Shown here: positions 52,548 to 64,000 of the stretch, one piece after another
How positions within the stretch are numbered: position 1 is the first letter of the stretch
How the letters are laid out: each line of letters starts with the position of its first letter
Assembly: GCF_040054535.1 (NCBI RefSeq)
Contig: NC_090781.1
Span: 11,943,482 to 12,007,481, forward strand
Direction: 5' to 3'
Length of the DNA: 64,000 nt
Source: Antennarius striatus
Taxonomy: Eukaryota; Chordata; Actinopteri; Lophiiformes; Antennariidae
The notes under the pieces: model-generated
Told to the model about the DNA's origin: nothing
The model's input: only the letters and a program-made list of their open reading frames with translations
The model's database searches: none
Translations under genes and position numbers: made by a program

Positions 52548-52640
52548 AAGATAAGATAAGATAAGATAAGATAAGATAAGATAAGATAAGATAAGATGAG
52601 ATGAGATGAGATGAGATGAGATGAGATGAGATGAGATGAG
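52548..52640. repeat. Compound (GATAA)n-(GATGA)n microsatellite
   Basis: About ten GATAA units switch cleanly, in phase, to about nine GATGA units near 52596. Confidence 0.95.
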
Positions 52641-52754
52641 ATCATCGTATCGATTAGTCAATATGAAAAGTTAACTTTTATCACAGTTATAAGTAGTTGT
52701 TAATGTCAACGTTAATGTTAAAAAAAACCTATTTCAACATTTGATTTTGTTTCT

Positions 52755-53200
52755 TGATGACAGATTTTTTTAAAAACGCAAATTTTTGGTGCATTGACGC
52801 CTTCCATCCACACGACAACACAGATATCCAGAACAAAAACGCAACTTTTTAAAAACGCTGGCCGAGGTGGATTTTTAAAAAAACTCTAGGTCCGCGTTGT
52901 CGAGTGGACGGCGTATCCGCAACTTTTTAAAAACACTTGACGTTTGCCTGCGACGAAAACCGCTGTGACGTCATATTTATGGGCCTGTGTGTTGTAACAA
53001 CAGAACACGGAGGATTCCTATTGGATAAAATTTGACTCAATACTGCCACCACAAGGTCTGGCATGCTTTTAGCCATCTTCGAAAACGCACTGGTGTGTTT
53101 ACGTGTGGATGGAGATTTTTTTGAAAACGCTGTCGTGTGGACGCGAATCGTTTTCGATGCATTTTTAAAAAGTTGCGTTTTCAAAAAAAATCCGTCATCA
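52755..53200. mobile_element. MITE-like element with long imperfect inverted termini
   Basis: 446 bp. The left end 'tgatgacagatttttttaaa' and the reverse complement of the right end 'tgatgacggattttttttga' match and the similarity continues inward for about 40 bp, with further inverted similarity around 'catccacacgac' and 'gtcgtgtggacg'. No ORF. Confidence 0.75.
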
Positions 53201-55239
53201 TGTGGATGGGGCCTTATTAGCTTGATTTAATACGTCCAGCCCTTTGCTGGCAGTTTGCCACAGATATGTTGTTTGCAGAGGCTCATTTGTATCCTTCACC
53301 TATTAGCATTGCATCTAAAACATTTGGTTCATATTCACAGAGAACACAGAGGATAATATTATATATTAACATGAAACTGTAGAAGTATGATCTTGATCTT
53401 ACATTATAGATCCTAAAGATTCTGCTTTTTTGTAAATGTTCCACTAAGTGCATTTTTTAATGTACTGTATGCTGGAAGAGGAGCTCCCATATTGATCATT
53501 GCACCGATGTGATTCTGCTGAGTTGGCCTTTTCAAGAAAACTGGGTCAGTTTTTGTACTGTGACTTGTAAAATGCTGTTTGTGAAATGCTGAGTAAAGTG
53601 ATTTTATAGCATCCCCAAAATCGAATGTAGTTTAGATTCAGTTTCAATTTATAGATTGAAATGTAATAAATAACAACTTACGAACAATTCAGCTTACTAA
53701 TAACCTCTTGAAACCAATGGTGTTTGTATGTTGAGCAGGCTACTACTCCATTAAGTTTTTACTGAGTTTATGATGATTTTTCTTTGGATGCACAGTAAGC
53801 ATAATGAATGACAATCCCTGTCCCCTAATTACCTCCCCTAATATTAACTGCGAAATTATGTAAAAGAGAGAAGAAAGAAATGTGTAAAAAACGAGCAACA
53901 GTCAATACATCTGTACTTTAATGAAATCATATTAGGTCATGCACCTGTACGTCACATGTGTTTTAAATATTTAATGTGGTAAATAACACTTTTGCAACTA
54001 TTCAAAATACATTTCTATGGGAATTAGCCCCTATCCAAATTCTCATAATACTGTATTCCAATACAGCATCACAACTACAAATGCCCTTTGTATTGCACTT
54101 AAGGAAATTGCTGAATTATTTGCAAATTGCAGTCCTTGAAAAAACATGGATTGAACTCAGAGCAGGTGGATGTGTTGCATTATTGTTTTTGACAGTGTTC
54201 CAGTGTCACTCTCTTACATAACATTTTTTAAGTCAATCATGACATTCAAGATAAATTCAGTGCGTAACTCTGGTCATGTTTGGAAGTAAACAGACATGAT
54301 GTAACTTCTAATGAGATGTTATTGCTGTTAAATGACGTGTGCAAAGCCTTTGAGTGAGACACATGTCTCCAGAGGAGGTCTCCTCTGCTTAGCAATTAAC
54401 ATGCTGGCTGATCATTAACATAAAGCTCCTGAATGTAATTGTGCAACCTGAAGTTTCACTTGTTTGACAAACAAGTTGACTCTGCTGAGAGCAGCTCACT
54501 AGGGCTGTTCGGCTCTCTGCGCAAGTTGAACGTCAGTAATCAGGACTGCAGGGGATTGGACTTACGTCCAAAACAAACTTTGCCTCTGAACTCAGTTGGT
54601 CTTCACAACTGACTTGTTTACAAGCTGTCAGAACAGTAATTTACCGAACTTATTGTTATCTCATGGCAACACAACCTTTAGAGAAATATTCATTAGAAAA
54701 ATATGACTATGTAATATATAACATCCTTATATGTATGTGTTTCTTGCGAAATAATTATAATGTCTTGAAGTTATAGTTATTACAGTGTCCAGAAGACAGT
54801 CTGAAATTGTGGAGCGTCCTTTACAGTTATCATCTGGTAGAGCATGTTTGGTTTCTGTAGTTCAACCGTTGTGCTAATCTATCTGGAGGTGTGATTGTGT
54901 GTCATGGTGGCTCAGGTATTCATGGATATGTTTTTCATTCAGCTGTTATTATGTGCAAATTAAATTTGAAAAAGATGACCTCGCAAAAGCAGCACGGTTT
55001 GGGCTTGACAACCGAAAACACAATATTTACCACAATCCTGTGATTATTACTAAATAAATAATGATATCCTGTATTCAAACACTGCATTCAAATACAATCA
55101 AAGTGAAATATTTCACTTACTTTAAAATCAGGACTGTGACTGCAAAAGAATAAGTCATCATATGTATAAAATATGAGGTTGGAAATACAATCAGAATATT
55201 GATATCAAACAGTAATTATCATTAGAATTTATTACATAA

Positions 55240-55500
55240 TGTTACAGTGTGGGACAGCGCAATGTTGCAGTGCGAAGTGCTGCTCCACCTGGGCCTTGCT
55301 GTGTGGAGTTTGCATGTTTTCCCTGTGTCTGCGTGGGTTCTCTCCGGGGTTTCCAGGTCCTTTCCACCTCCAAAAACACGCAGTTAGGACTAACTTGTGT
55401 CATCATGTAGTAATTGTCTGTGATTAATACAATTGGATTGTTCCAAATTCCACCAAATTGTCCGGAAGTGCTAGTGTGTGCGTGAGTGGGTGTCTGGGCA
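55240..55500 (+). repeat. Mosaic SINE copy
   Basis: SINE body blocks 'tggagtttgcatgttttccc' and 'gcgtgggttctctccggg' are present. They are followed from about 55384 by a block of about 55 bp that is also found at 56272, and then by SINE-like 'gtgtgcgtgagtgggtgtct'. The head is degenerate. Confidence 0.6.
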
Positions 55501-55539
55501 GCAGGAGTTTAGTCCACTGGGTCTTGGACTGGGCACCAG

Positions 55540-55725
55540 AGGGTGGCCAGTGCAAGGCCCATGTGGATTAAAAAAGCTTAGAGTGAGAGCTGGCATTGGG
55601 AGGTGTCAGTTCACCTCCTGAGCACTGCTAGGGTGCCCTTGAGCAAGGTGCCGTCCCCTTTTTAAGTCATTGGGGGCACCACAAAAGAGCTGCCTGCTAC
55701 TCTACCTCTCATAATCAGCAGCTAA

Positions 55726-55730
<5 letters not shown>
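55540..55730 (+). repeat. Interspersed repeat sharing the 6140-6345 core
   Basis: Contains 'ggtgcccttgagcaaggtgc' as at 6230, followed by 'cattgggggcaccac'. Ends beside a GT microsatellite. Confidence 0.5.

Positions 55731-55760
<30 letters not shown>
55729..55760. repeat. (GT)n microsatellite
   Basis: About 16 TG units, continuing into degenerate GT/GC-rich sequence to about 55790. Confidence 0.9.
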
Positions 55761-55765
<5 letters not shown>

Positions 55766-56329
55766 ACGTGCGTGCATACGTGTGTGTATGTGACAAATAA
55801 CCTGATATCTAGAGTGGCAAAACAAGTTCTAATAAGTAACTTTTAATATAAAGATTACTTTAGTCTCATGTTAATGTGTGAAGAACAATTTGGGCCACTA
55901 AAATTCTCCAATATTCTCATTAATTCTTCTGTTAATGTCTTTGAACAGGAACATTAGCCCACTGCTCCGAGTCGTGCACTCGCATTAGGTAAATATAGAG
56001 AATGAAGCTGCTGACTAGAATCATCAAAGGGTAGCTTAAAGTATGATATGATACTGAGGTTGGCCTAACGACAATAAAATACTCTTCATCTGTGCAGTAT
56101 GGAGTACATAATGCCGTTATTCAAACTGATGGTTTGTACCATCTATCCTCTTTGTACCATCTATATCTCTGATTTTCAGCTGAAGTTTCACCTCCAAGTG
56201 TTAAATTATATGTACTTTGATGTGTTTTATGCCACAAAATATACAGTATATCCACTGTCATGGCATTCCATGAGTTAGGACTGACTTGTGCCATCATGTA
56301 GTACTTGTCTGTGATTAATACAATATTGG

Positions 56330-56590
56330 GTGGCACGGTGGCGCAGTGGGTAGCGCTGATACCTCACAGAGTTTCTGCTTATCTGCATGGGTTCTGTCCG
56401 GGTTCTCTGGCTTCCTCCCACCCCCAAAAACATGCAGCTTAGGTGAAATGGTCTTTCCATTTTACCCATAGGTGTGAGTATGTGCATGAGTGGTTGTTTG
56501 TTCTCCATGTAGCTCCACAGTGTCTTCTGTTCATAGGCTCCAGCAACACCCATAACCTACAAAATTACAAGAAGAGATAGAAAATGAATG
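56330..56590 (+). repeat. tRNA-derived SINE, best-preserved copy
   Basis: Head 'ggtggcacggtggcgcagtg' then 'ggtagcgc' carries an A-box-like motif (TGGCGCAGTGG). The expected B box is missing; a deletion after 'cctcacagagt' probably removed it. The body has 'gcatgggttctgtccgggtt' and 'cttcctcccaccccc', and the 3' part has 'ggctccagcaacaccca' and ends 'aaaatgaatgaat'. Confidence 0.75.
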
Positions 56591-57101
56591 AATTAATAAT
56601 CAACATACTTTTAGCCACTTTAAAATCCATACATGAAAGTATATACTTTAAAAAATCAGGACTTTTAAAAAAAAGTTTCAAATAAAAGTACTCGTTTTCT
56701 CGAAAGGGGTTTATGGTTCAAGCTTTAGAACAAATGATCCTCTGATTCATGCACACATAAAATATAGCAACACAAAGATAGACAGAAATCTGCACGTACA
56801 TCCGGCCTCAGTGAGCTTTGTCAGATAAGGGCATATACGCACATCTGCAAGGCAAAGTCAACAGATCAATACTTTTTACGCAATGAAACAGGGACGGGGC
56901 CTTACAAATACCCTCAGAATGTGACTGCACGTCATCGTCGAGCAGACAGAAAGAAGATTTTCTGATTTTACTAAGACAGGAAAACAATCAGTAGGCAAGA
57001 CACTAATTTTAAGCAAACAGAAAACCAATTATTCAGAGATAGTCCTACTAAAGCATATAACTTTTATTCAAAGGCATTAAGTACTGCAGGTTAGAAAGAC
57101 A

Positions 57102-58755
57102 ATGCAGGTGGTGCGTCAGTGTTCGGTGTGTGCCGGGCGTGCTGCTGGAGGACATCTGCTGCAACAGACAAAAGTTTCCCTGCTGCGGCACCAGAACATG
57201 TTCAGGAGGGGAGCAGGTTGCGTCCAGCTCCTAAGGTACGCTATGAATAACAAGCAAGATCTTAACCAGCAAGGGTCCACTCCTAAGGTTATCCATTTAA
57301 CTTTACAGGCTTTGAGTTGAAATACCTGTAATAACCTGTAATAACCTGCTTATATTCTGTCATAATTTCTTTGCAGTAACTCTGAGAGTGTGCTATTCAG
57401 CAGCAGGAGGCCGAGAGCCCAAACGCTGGACAGATGGAGAGATGCCGCACACATGAGTGTTGCATCCTTGAGTAATAGCAGTGGACCTCACGCTTCTTCA
57501 TTTACACAGGTTGGCCAGTCTTCAGCCACTTCAGAAAAAGCTTGTTCTGATTAGATTGAATGTGTAGCTAATGAAGAACTAATTCTTATCTATTTTCTCT
57601 TTGTGAAGCAAGCAGAAAACCTCTCTCATGACTCCCTGATCAGAAGAGCACTCTCCATGGTTACAGACAGTTCAAGTACTTACCTCTCTCAGTCTACATT
57701 GGCTCTCACAGATGCCCTTACAGACTACTCAAAGGTAGGCTGTCATCTTATAGTTAAATCAGTGCGTTCACATTTTGCAAACCTCGCTGGGAAGACATTA
57801 TTTCCAAACTAAACTATATGGTGACAAGTGGAGGCAGATTCCTTACCACAAACAATTCTCAAGTGAAAAAGGAGAAAACCTTTTAATCATTTATCAACAA
57901 TTACATATTATTATAATCTTTCTGTAATTCTATTACTTTGACAAGAATCCTGTTCCGTCCTTGACTGACTGTCGTCCGTCTGTGTGCTAACAGGCTGTGT
58001 ACACACGCATTGCTGTCCAAAGACAGTATTTGACCTCGCTGGGGAAGCTTACTCCTGCAGAAGAAGATTCATTTCAGCAGGTGATCAACAGTCAACGTGC
58101 ACAGGTGATTTTTGAGCTGATCTGAAAAGATGTTTTTAATTTTTAAACAACTTTTATTCTTAAAAAAAAAAAAAAACCAGTATGATGCTTTTGTATTAAG
58201 TTTGATTTACGTCATTGTCCTAACAGGCCAGTGAAAGTCTAGCTGAATGCAGACATTTTGAGTCAATATGGATCAATTCTGTCAACTTGTCTAAAATGGC
58301 AGCTGAGGCAGCGCAAACCTCAGGTAGGTCAACAGTCTGTCTGAGCATAGCTGTATTTTTTGTGGCTTGATGTAATGCTGAAACATGGTCGTTTATCTAA
58401 TGACAAAATAAAGAAGGTTGAAGTAATTAATTAATCTTATCAAGTTGCACCCTGGAAAGCGTACAGAGCTAATGAACCTTCTGAAAGACTTAGTTTGAAA
58501 TCAATCATTTAAATTAAGATAATGTGTGATTTGACTTGTGTGTTTCCAGGAGCAGAGCAAGCCTCTATCACACTGAAGACAAACATTCAGGTGGCCCACT
58601 CTCAGGTGGAGGAGGCTCGGAAACTGTCAGCGGAAGCAGATAAGAGGCTGGCTGAGACAAAAGTAGAAGAGATCCAAAGGATGGCTGAATATGCTGCTTT
58701 TCGAGAAAATAATGAGGAACATGAGCTGCATGAGGCTTATCTGCGAGAAGACTAA
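57102..58755 (+). CDS. diablo: Diablo IAP-binding mitochondrial protein (Smac)
   Basis: Mitochondrial intermembrane-space protein released in apoptosis; its processed N-terminus binds BIR domains of IAPs and frees caspases. Six exons join in frame to 268 aa: 57102-57235, 57377-57509, 57609-57734, 57994-58104, 58227-58323 and 58550-58755. The start is the first ATG after an in-frame stop at 57078. Residues 1-83 are Arg-rich and lack acidic clusters, as expected of a targeting sequence. The mature part includes QAENLSHDSLIRRAL, STYLSQSTLALTDALTDYSK, MAAEAAQTSGAEQASIT and the conserved C-terminus EAYLRED. The tetrapeptide aligned with human AVPI reads ASSF (residues 84-87, codons 57492-57503), which lacks the usual proline or alanine at position 3. 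Confidence 0.93.
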
Positions 58756-59561
58756 AGTGAATATAGAAACTGGAACAGTAATCATAAATACTTGCAAATG
58801 TTCACCATAAAATGTTTCCAACCTTAAGTCTTTTGCTTTCTGTTGTCATTTCCCTTCCTTTCTGAATCCGTAACATTTTTAAATGTTTGAAATCAATGTC
58901 TGAGAAGGGAAAGAAAGGAAATGTTAACATTTCTTAAATAGTGATGAAGGAGTACGTATTTATCTTATCAATGAATATCAGATGTTTGAATGGAGGATCA
59001 CCTCTGCAACAACTAGAAGTCCTATTAAATTTTGTAAACACTTTGTATTTCTTTGTCATTTTTTATTCCTTTATTTTTATCAAACAGGAGAGAAGCCACA
59101 GACAAATAGAACTGTAAATATACTGTATATAAATAGTAGTGGACCAATTTTAAATTACTGTTAAATTACTGATACTTCTCCACACAAAGCAAAAGGCCAT
59201 CCTCTTTTCGCATTAAGTTAATTTTAAGCCCTTGAGATTATACGTCATGATTTGGTTGGAAATTTCTGATGAATGACAGTATCCTTGAGGAATGCTTGTG
59301 TAGCTGTACTGTTGATGTGGAATGCTATGATATGAATGATAGTGGAATGCTAAAAATTCCTATGGTCTGACAATCATGGATAAAACACATAAGATTTTCA
59401 TCTATTTTGTATGCCAAGATTGATAAATTAACTGGTTATCAGTTTTCTCCATTTCACAATCCATTCTTCAATTTAGGCCCCATGTTTCACGCTTCAAAGC
59501 CTTTATTTACTGCACTTCTTTGTGATGTGTGGTGCTGACTGTGGCACATCGTACACCCAGA

Positions 59562-59567
59562 AATAAA
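59562..59567 (+). terminator. Candidate poly(A) signal of diablo
   Basis: AATAAA about 0.8 kb after the diablo stop codon. A nearer non-canonical signal could be used instead. Confidence 0.3.
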
Positions 59568-62317
59568 CACATGACCAGACACACTGGACTCATCAAGGTT
59601 TCTCTTCTGTTGTCACATTTTACTTTTGTCTGTCACTTTGTAATCTTACATTCTTCCTCCCCATGTCCTCACACATTCTAAAATCAAATGTTTCATTCTC
59701 TGGCTTTGTTTCATTCCATTTATACATTTCTCTTATTTGATAGACAACTACAGATGCATACACTCACAGCTATGGTCAAGTGAGACCAATTAACCTGAAG
59801 TGCATGTTTTTTGGAGACGGACAAAGCTGGAGAACCAGGAAAGAATGCAGGCAGACATGGGGACATGCAAATTCTACATTTCTCCCATTTCCCAAAAATC
59901 ATTACTTGAAAATTTAGTTTTTTGGGTTTTTTGTCTGAACTACACATTAGTAAATCAGTCTGAATAACAGTGTAATCCCGTGTGATTTTAGGAAGAACAA
60001 AGTATAACATGACAGAAATGAGGATTTAGGTAACCTATTGTGTGGAAAATTATACATTGATTAGAGACCTTCTCCTGCCTTACAGATCTCCTCCTGCATC
60101 CCTCTTCTTCTCCTGCTACCTCTCTCTCTCATGCTCGCTCACCCATCAGCCCACCCATTTGCCAACTTACAAAACTGTAGTTTTATTAAGTTGCAAAACT
60201 AATAACTATAGTAATGTTATGAGTTCACTCAGAATGACAACAATCATACTTTGTTTCTGCTCTCGCACTAATGGTAACACATTGTAATTCATGGTTTTGT
60301 CCATGTGGAATAAGATTACAGAAATAGTAGTCATTGTAATTAGCCAATTATTTCAAGTCTTCTTTTACTTGTGAATTCCCACTGACACTCATTAATTATT
60401 TAAATCGTGTTGTCAACATGTTTTCTTTCTGATTCCACACTGACACACAGACAAAGTTAAAGCTCAGTTTTTACATGTTGTCCATTTTTGACCATTGCAA
60501 CACTTCTTGCAATTTCAGGACACTGGTGTTGATGTCGCCAATGACATAAGTCTGAAAATTATGTATTTTAGCACAATGAAGTGTTTTTACCATTGTTGAT
60601 GTTGGTGTTTGACCAATGTCTAATGGGGATTGTCAAATGTCACAACAGGACATTATGCTGTTTGATCCATGGCATGTTGTTAACATTAAATGTTTTCTTC
60701 AATGTAATGAGGACCTTTGAGACATCCTATATTTCCAGTGAAATTAATTAAATGTCCAGATTAATGGGATCATCAATAATTTAAAGAATGTTCTGTTGTT
60801 GTAGGTTTGGCTAATGAATCAGTCATAGTTCATTTATCAACAACTCTATGAACAAAAGTTTTACCTGCCGTCATCAGTTTTCATTGTTCAAGCATTTGGG
60901 GAGTCGGGGGCCCCTGATAATTGATCACTATTGCTAACAGTTGCTGTCACATGAGAGATGCTGCCTTTGTGAACACCGAAGAACTTTCCTGATTTGGCAA
61001 ATGAAATAAACAAATATACAAAACGAAATCACTGATACTCCAGACGATAGAAATACAAAATACTAATACTGACTTGTACCTGCAAGTGCGGTTTAAACAT
61101 TTCATCTTGTATGGCAGCTGTCATTCTGATTGGTGACAGTCATGAGTTTGAAAGCAGAGGCTCAGGAGACTGTTAATGTTGATATCACAAAGTTATCTTT
61201 TAGTGATGTTCTGTTAATGTTTTGAGTGTGGTTTGTTATTTTCAAGGTTTTATGTGTCTGGAACAGCGATAAGTAAATATACTTAAGGAGACTGACTCTC
61301 CTGGTGTGCTTACATATAAGGCCAGTGGTCATATTTACGTATCACCTCCCAATGTGCAATATGTTATCTGCTTTCAATGCCATGAATCAGTATGTATGCA
61401 AACTTCATCACATTATTCTGCAACTGAAAATCTGCTCAGAATGACGAAATAGGAATGTGCTGAAGCGCCGCTAACAACTAGCTCATGCTATTTGCTAGTT
61501 AACAAGCTAAATTTGATGTTTTTCATGCTGATATTTGACTGTTTAACTGTTTCACTTTATTGGATCATCAAAACACTATATACTAATAACTGGGCATTAT
61601 GAAATCACCGTTTGCTATCTGTTTATTACATAGGTAGTCCTCAAGATATGAACATCCGACTCATGGGGGGGGGGGTTTGATCATTGCTGTCAAGACAACT
61701 CAATATGTTTCATACAAAATACTCAATTAGAATAAAACCCCCTAGGTGAGGGGGATACATATCAAGCACTTGGATCTCAAATGCCATGTGCATTTATGGC
61801 CTACCTGCTGTAGTCATGGCTACAAAAAAAGAAAAATTCTGCACATGCAAACATCCGTCCAACCTCTAACTGAGTCCCACCCACAAATGTCTGACTTGAG
61901 AACTGCTCCCTGTTGGCAACAAATAGTGATGTCCACACTGTGGAGCGTGAAACCTGATTGGTGCTATTGGTGTTCCCCTTGTGCTGTGGGTGCTTCAAAT
62001 ACTTCATGCACAGCGTTAGTCGCTCAGAATCCTGCAGGAAGCTCAGACGCAACATGTTACTGCAGGGATGCTTTGGTAATCTGACAGCTTCATGCTCGTT
62101 CACCTGCTCATGTGTTTATTAGATATAAAACTGTTGTGTAATGTCTTTGTGTTGTTCACAACTCCAAAGTTACAGTTGTGATATTGAGTTGAATTTTTGA
62201 GCATTGTGCAACAAAAACTTTATTGTTTGGGAGTGTCGTACGGCTTTATATTTATAAAAAAATTAAAAATTAACTGATTATGTGATCTTTGACCATTTTT
62301 TGTGCTCAGATTTAAAC

Positions 62318-62318
<1 letters not shown>

Positions 62319-62400
<82 letters not shown>

Positions 62401-62515
62401 CATCCATCCATCCATCCATCCATCCATCCATCCATCCATCCATCCATCCATCCATCCATCCATCCATCCATCCATCCATCCATCCATCCATCCATCCATC
62501 CATCCATCCATCCAT
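62319..62515. repeat. Compound (TATC)n-(CATC)n microsatellite
   Basis: About 20 CTAT units to about 62400, then about 28 CCAT units to 62515. The switch is in phase and differs by one T/C change per unit. Confidence 0.97.
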
Positions 62516-62659
62516 TTTTGTTGAATTTTCTTTCCCTTTCACCTCTGGTATTTTAGCAACATTTTTCAAGGAGTTTTTTCCAGTAAAATTGAATCATGAA
62601 AATGTCATGCTTCCATTGTGGTCAGTCATCCTTTTAACTTTTTATTTTAAAAAGACAGT

Positions 62660-62712
62660 TCAGTTCAGTTCAGATCTTTATTGTCCCTCAAGGGGAAATT
62701 GGATTTGCATTA
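62660..62712 (-). repeat. Retroelement 3' tail with (CTGAA)n
   Basis: Plus-strand 'cagttcagttcagttcagat' precedes 'ctttattgtccctcaagggg' and 'aaatt'. Read on the minus strand this is 'aatttccccttgagggacaa' plus 'taaag' and a CTGAA-repeat tail, similar in form to the end beside the GATA tract at 50391. Confidence 0.6.
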
Positions 62713-62949
62713 CAATATTGAACGACAACAACAACAAATAAAAGAATACATAAGAGAGTCACACCAGAGAAAGAATAAATAAATGAGTGAAATGAATACG
62801 ATAAAAATAAAATGCGGTTGAGTAGTCTGGCTATAACTTTACCGCAAATTAAGAGCTAAAGTGCTTAATTAAGAATGGTTGGTCAGGGTTAGACAGGATT
62901 GAAGGCACCTTTTGCAAAATACGCTTGATATAAAATTTGCTCGTCGCAA

Positions 62950-63125
62950 ATTGACCATAGGTATGAATGTGTTTCTGCATGTCTGTGTGGCTCCGCGGTG
63001 CACTGGCATCGCTCGAAGTTTCTCCCGCCTCATGCCCTAAGCCAGCTGGGATAGGCTCCAGCTCCCCGTGATCTGCGACAGCAGATGAAGTGATTGTGAA
63101 AATGAATGAACAAATGAATGAATCG
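62950..63125 (+). repeat. SINE 3' half
   Basis: 'cataggtatgaatgtgtttc', 'agccagctgggataggctcc' and 'agctccccgtga' match the 3' half of the fish SINE. It ends in a (GAATGAACAAAT)-like tail. Confidence 0.65.
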
Positions 63126-63539
63126 GTATCTGTCAGGTCACTAAAATTCACTGGCTTAAATTGCACAGTGTTTTTTTTTTTTTTAGAATTTCTAGCTGTG
63201 ACAAAGAAAAAGACCCAACAATACACATTACTGAAATAAAATGTGTACCTCCAGTTCTCCAATTGACACTGGGATTGTGTTCCATTGGTGTGCAGCTTTA
63301 ACTGAGAATGCAGACTGACCAAAATCATCTCTCTCTCTCATCTTGAAGACACGGGGAAATGAAGCATGACCTTTTTCACCTGAGTCTTGGCAGAAATATC
63401 TGAGTTGTGCAGAGCTCTAAAGTACAGCGATACAACTCTGTTACAAACACTTTTGCTACTACATTGGATATGTTCACCTTGGTAAAACATATGAAAAAAA
63501 AAATTGGAAACATTTAGTTGTAGGTAGCATTTCATCATT

Positions 63540-63925
63540 CATTTATTTCAGTTAAAGCGAGGACAAAACAAAAAACATCAAACAAAATAATTAAATCAGC
63601 AAATAGATAAGCAAAGATCATAACTCAACAATACAATTCTGCCTGAAAGGGAGTGGGAAGAAGAAAACTTATGTAATCCCACCCCAGTTCCTGATTCAGA
63701 AATCAACACACTGAGCTTCACTGCTACTTCATTCCCGGACAACCACACAATGATTGCATCATGATGGCATCACCATGGGCAACAATAATTATCACATTGC
63801 AATAGCAATTCCACACAACAATGTAAGGAAGGCATGATATACCAACAATGGTAATGTACAATATACCAACAATGGTAATGGACAAATGCCAACAACAGTA
63901 ATTAACAAATACCAACGATGGTAAA
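63540..63925. repeat. Interspersed repeat plus short imperfect tandem units
   Basis: 'tgaaagggagtgggaagaag' followed by 'aaaacttatgtaatcccacc' is a block I associate with widespread fish repeats. From 63839 to 63925 there are three to four diverged units of about 25-29 bp built on 'taccaacaatggtaatg'. Confidence 0.5.
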
Positions 63926-64000
63926 GAAACAGTGAGCACATGTTAACAAAACAGAACAGCAGTTTGAGTTAAAGACCCTCATCTCTACATTTTGACCAGA

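Larger units (their letters stand above)
51740..57101. other. Intergenic region between the odorant receptor and diablo
   Basis: About 5.4 kb without a supported exon. It contains a compound pentanucleotide repeat (52548-52640), a MITE (52755-53200), two SINE copies (55240 and 56330), an interspersed repeat (55540-55730) and a GT tract (55729-55760). The stretch 53210-55230 shows nothing I can name. Confidence 0.6.
58756..64000. other. Region downstream of diablo, no gene recognised
   Basis: About 5.2 kb with no exon I can support on either strand. It includes the probable diablo 3' UTR, a compound microsatellite at 62319-62515, SINE and LINE tails (62660-63125), a poly-G run near 61668 and imperfect tandem units at 63839-63925. 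Frames within it have no recognisable domains. Confidence 0.6.

Noticed and set aside
62282-62556. Frames reading repeated YLSI then HPSI
   Set aside because: Translation of the TATC/CATC microsatellite.
62849-63328. 159-codon minus-strand frame
   Set aside because: Overlaps SINE tail sequence, low complexity in parts, no domain recognised.

Overview
This is a teleost fish nuclear genome segment. Genes are split into short exons with GT-AG borders. Introns carry fish-type LINEs, tRNA-derived SINEs, MITEs and long microsatellites. The protein genes have clear vertebrate orthologues. The species cannot be named from this window, and nothing prokaryotic, viral or CRISPR-like is present.

Layout: camkk1 (Ca2+/calmodulin-dependent protein kinase kinase 1) occupies 49-3503 on the minus strand and runs off the left edge at its 3' end. 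ucp3 (mitochondrial uncoupling carrier, 302 aa, complete) is at 5520-9445 minus. c2cd3 (centriole elongation and ciliogenesis protein, about 31 coding exons) is at 10321-28550 minus. p4ha3 (collagen prolyl 4-hydroxylase alpha-3, 13 exons, 544 aa, complete) is at 31433-45208 minus. A single-exon teleost odorant receptor lies at 50735-51679 minus. diablo (Smac, six exons, 268 aa, complete) is at 57102-58755 plus. Five consecutive genes share the minus strand and only diablo is on plus. The order ucp3-c2cd3-p4ha3 matches the human 11q13.4 block, except that PPME1, which lies between C2CD3 and P4HA3 in human, is not visible. The genes do not form a pathway; they are neighbours by conserved synteny.

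Repeats: two long copies and one rearranged piece of one LINE family (13395-15925, 27249-27800, 35450-37024), an RTE-like LINE (37025-38690 minus) and an L2-like LINE remnant (47320-47850). There are three SINE copies with several tails, a piggyBac-like non-autonomous element (48474-49604), other elements with terminal inverted repeats (38690-38910, 46665-47249, 52755-53200), and microsatellites at 11755, 19420, 50238, 50459, 52548, 55729 and 62319. From 58.8 kb to the end I see only repeats and unannotated non-coding DNA.

I found no new multi-gene system. The best leads are: a variant predicted IAP-binding N-terminus (ASSF instead of AVPI) in diablo; a perfect 32-bp inverted repeat in a p4ha3 intron; a 54-codon in-frame tandem duplication in c2cd3; and the apparent absence of ppme1 from a conserved block.
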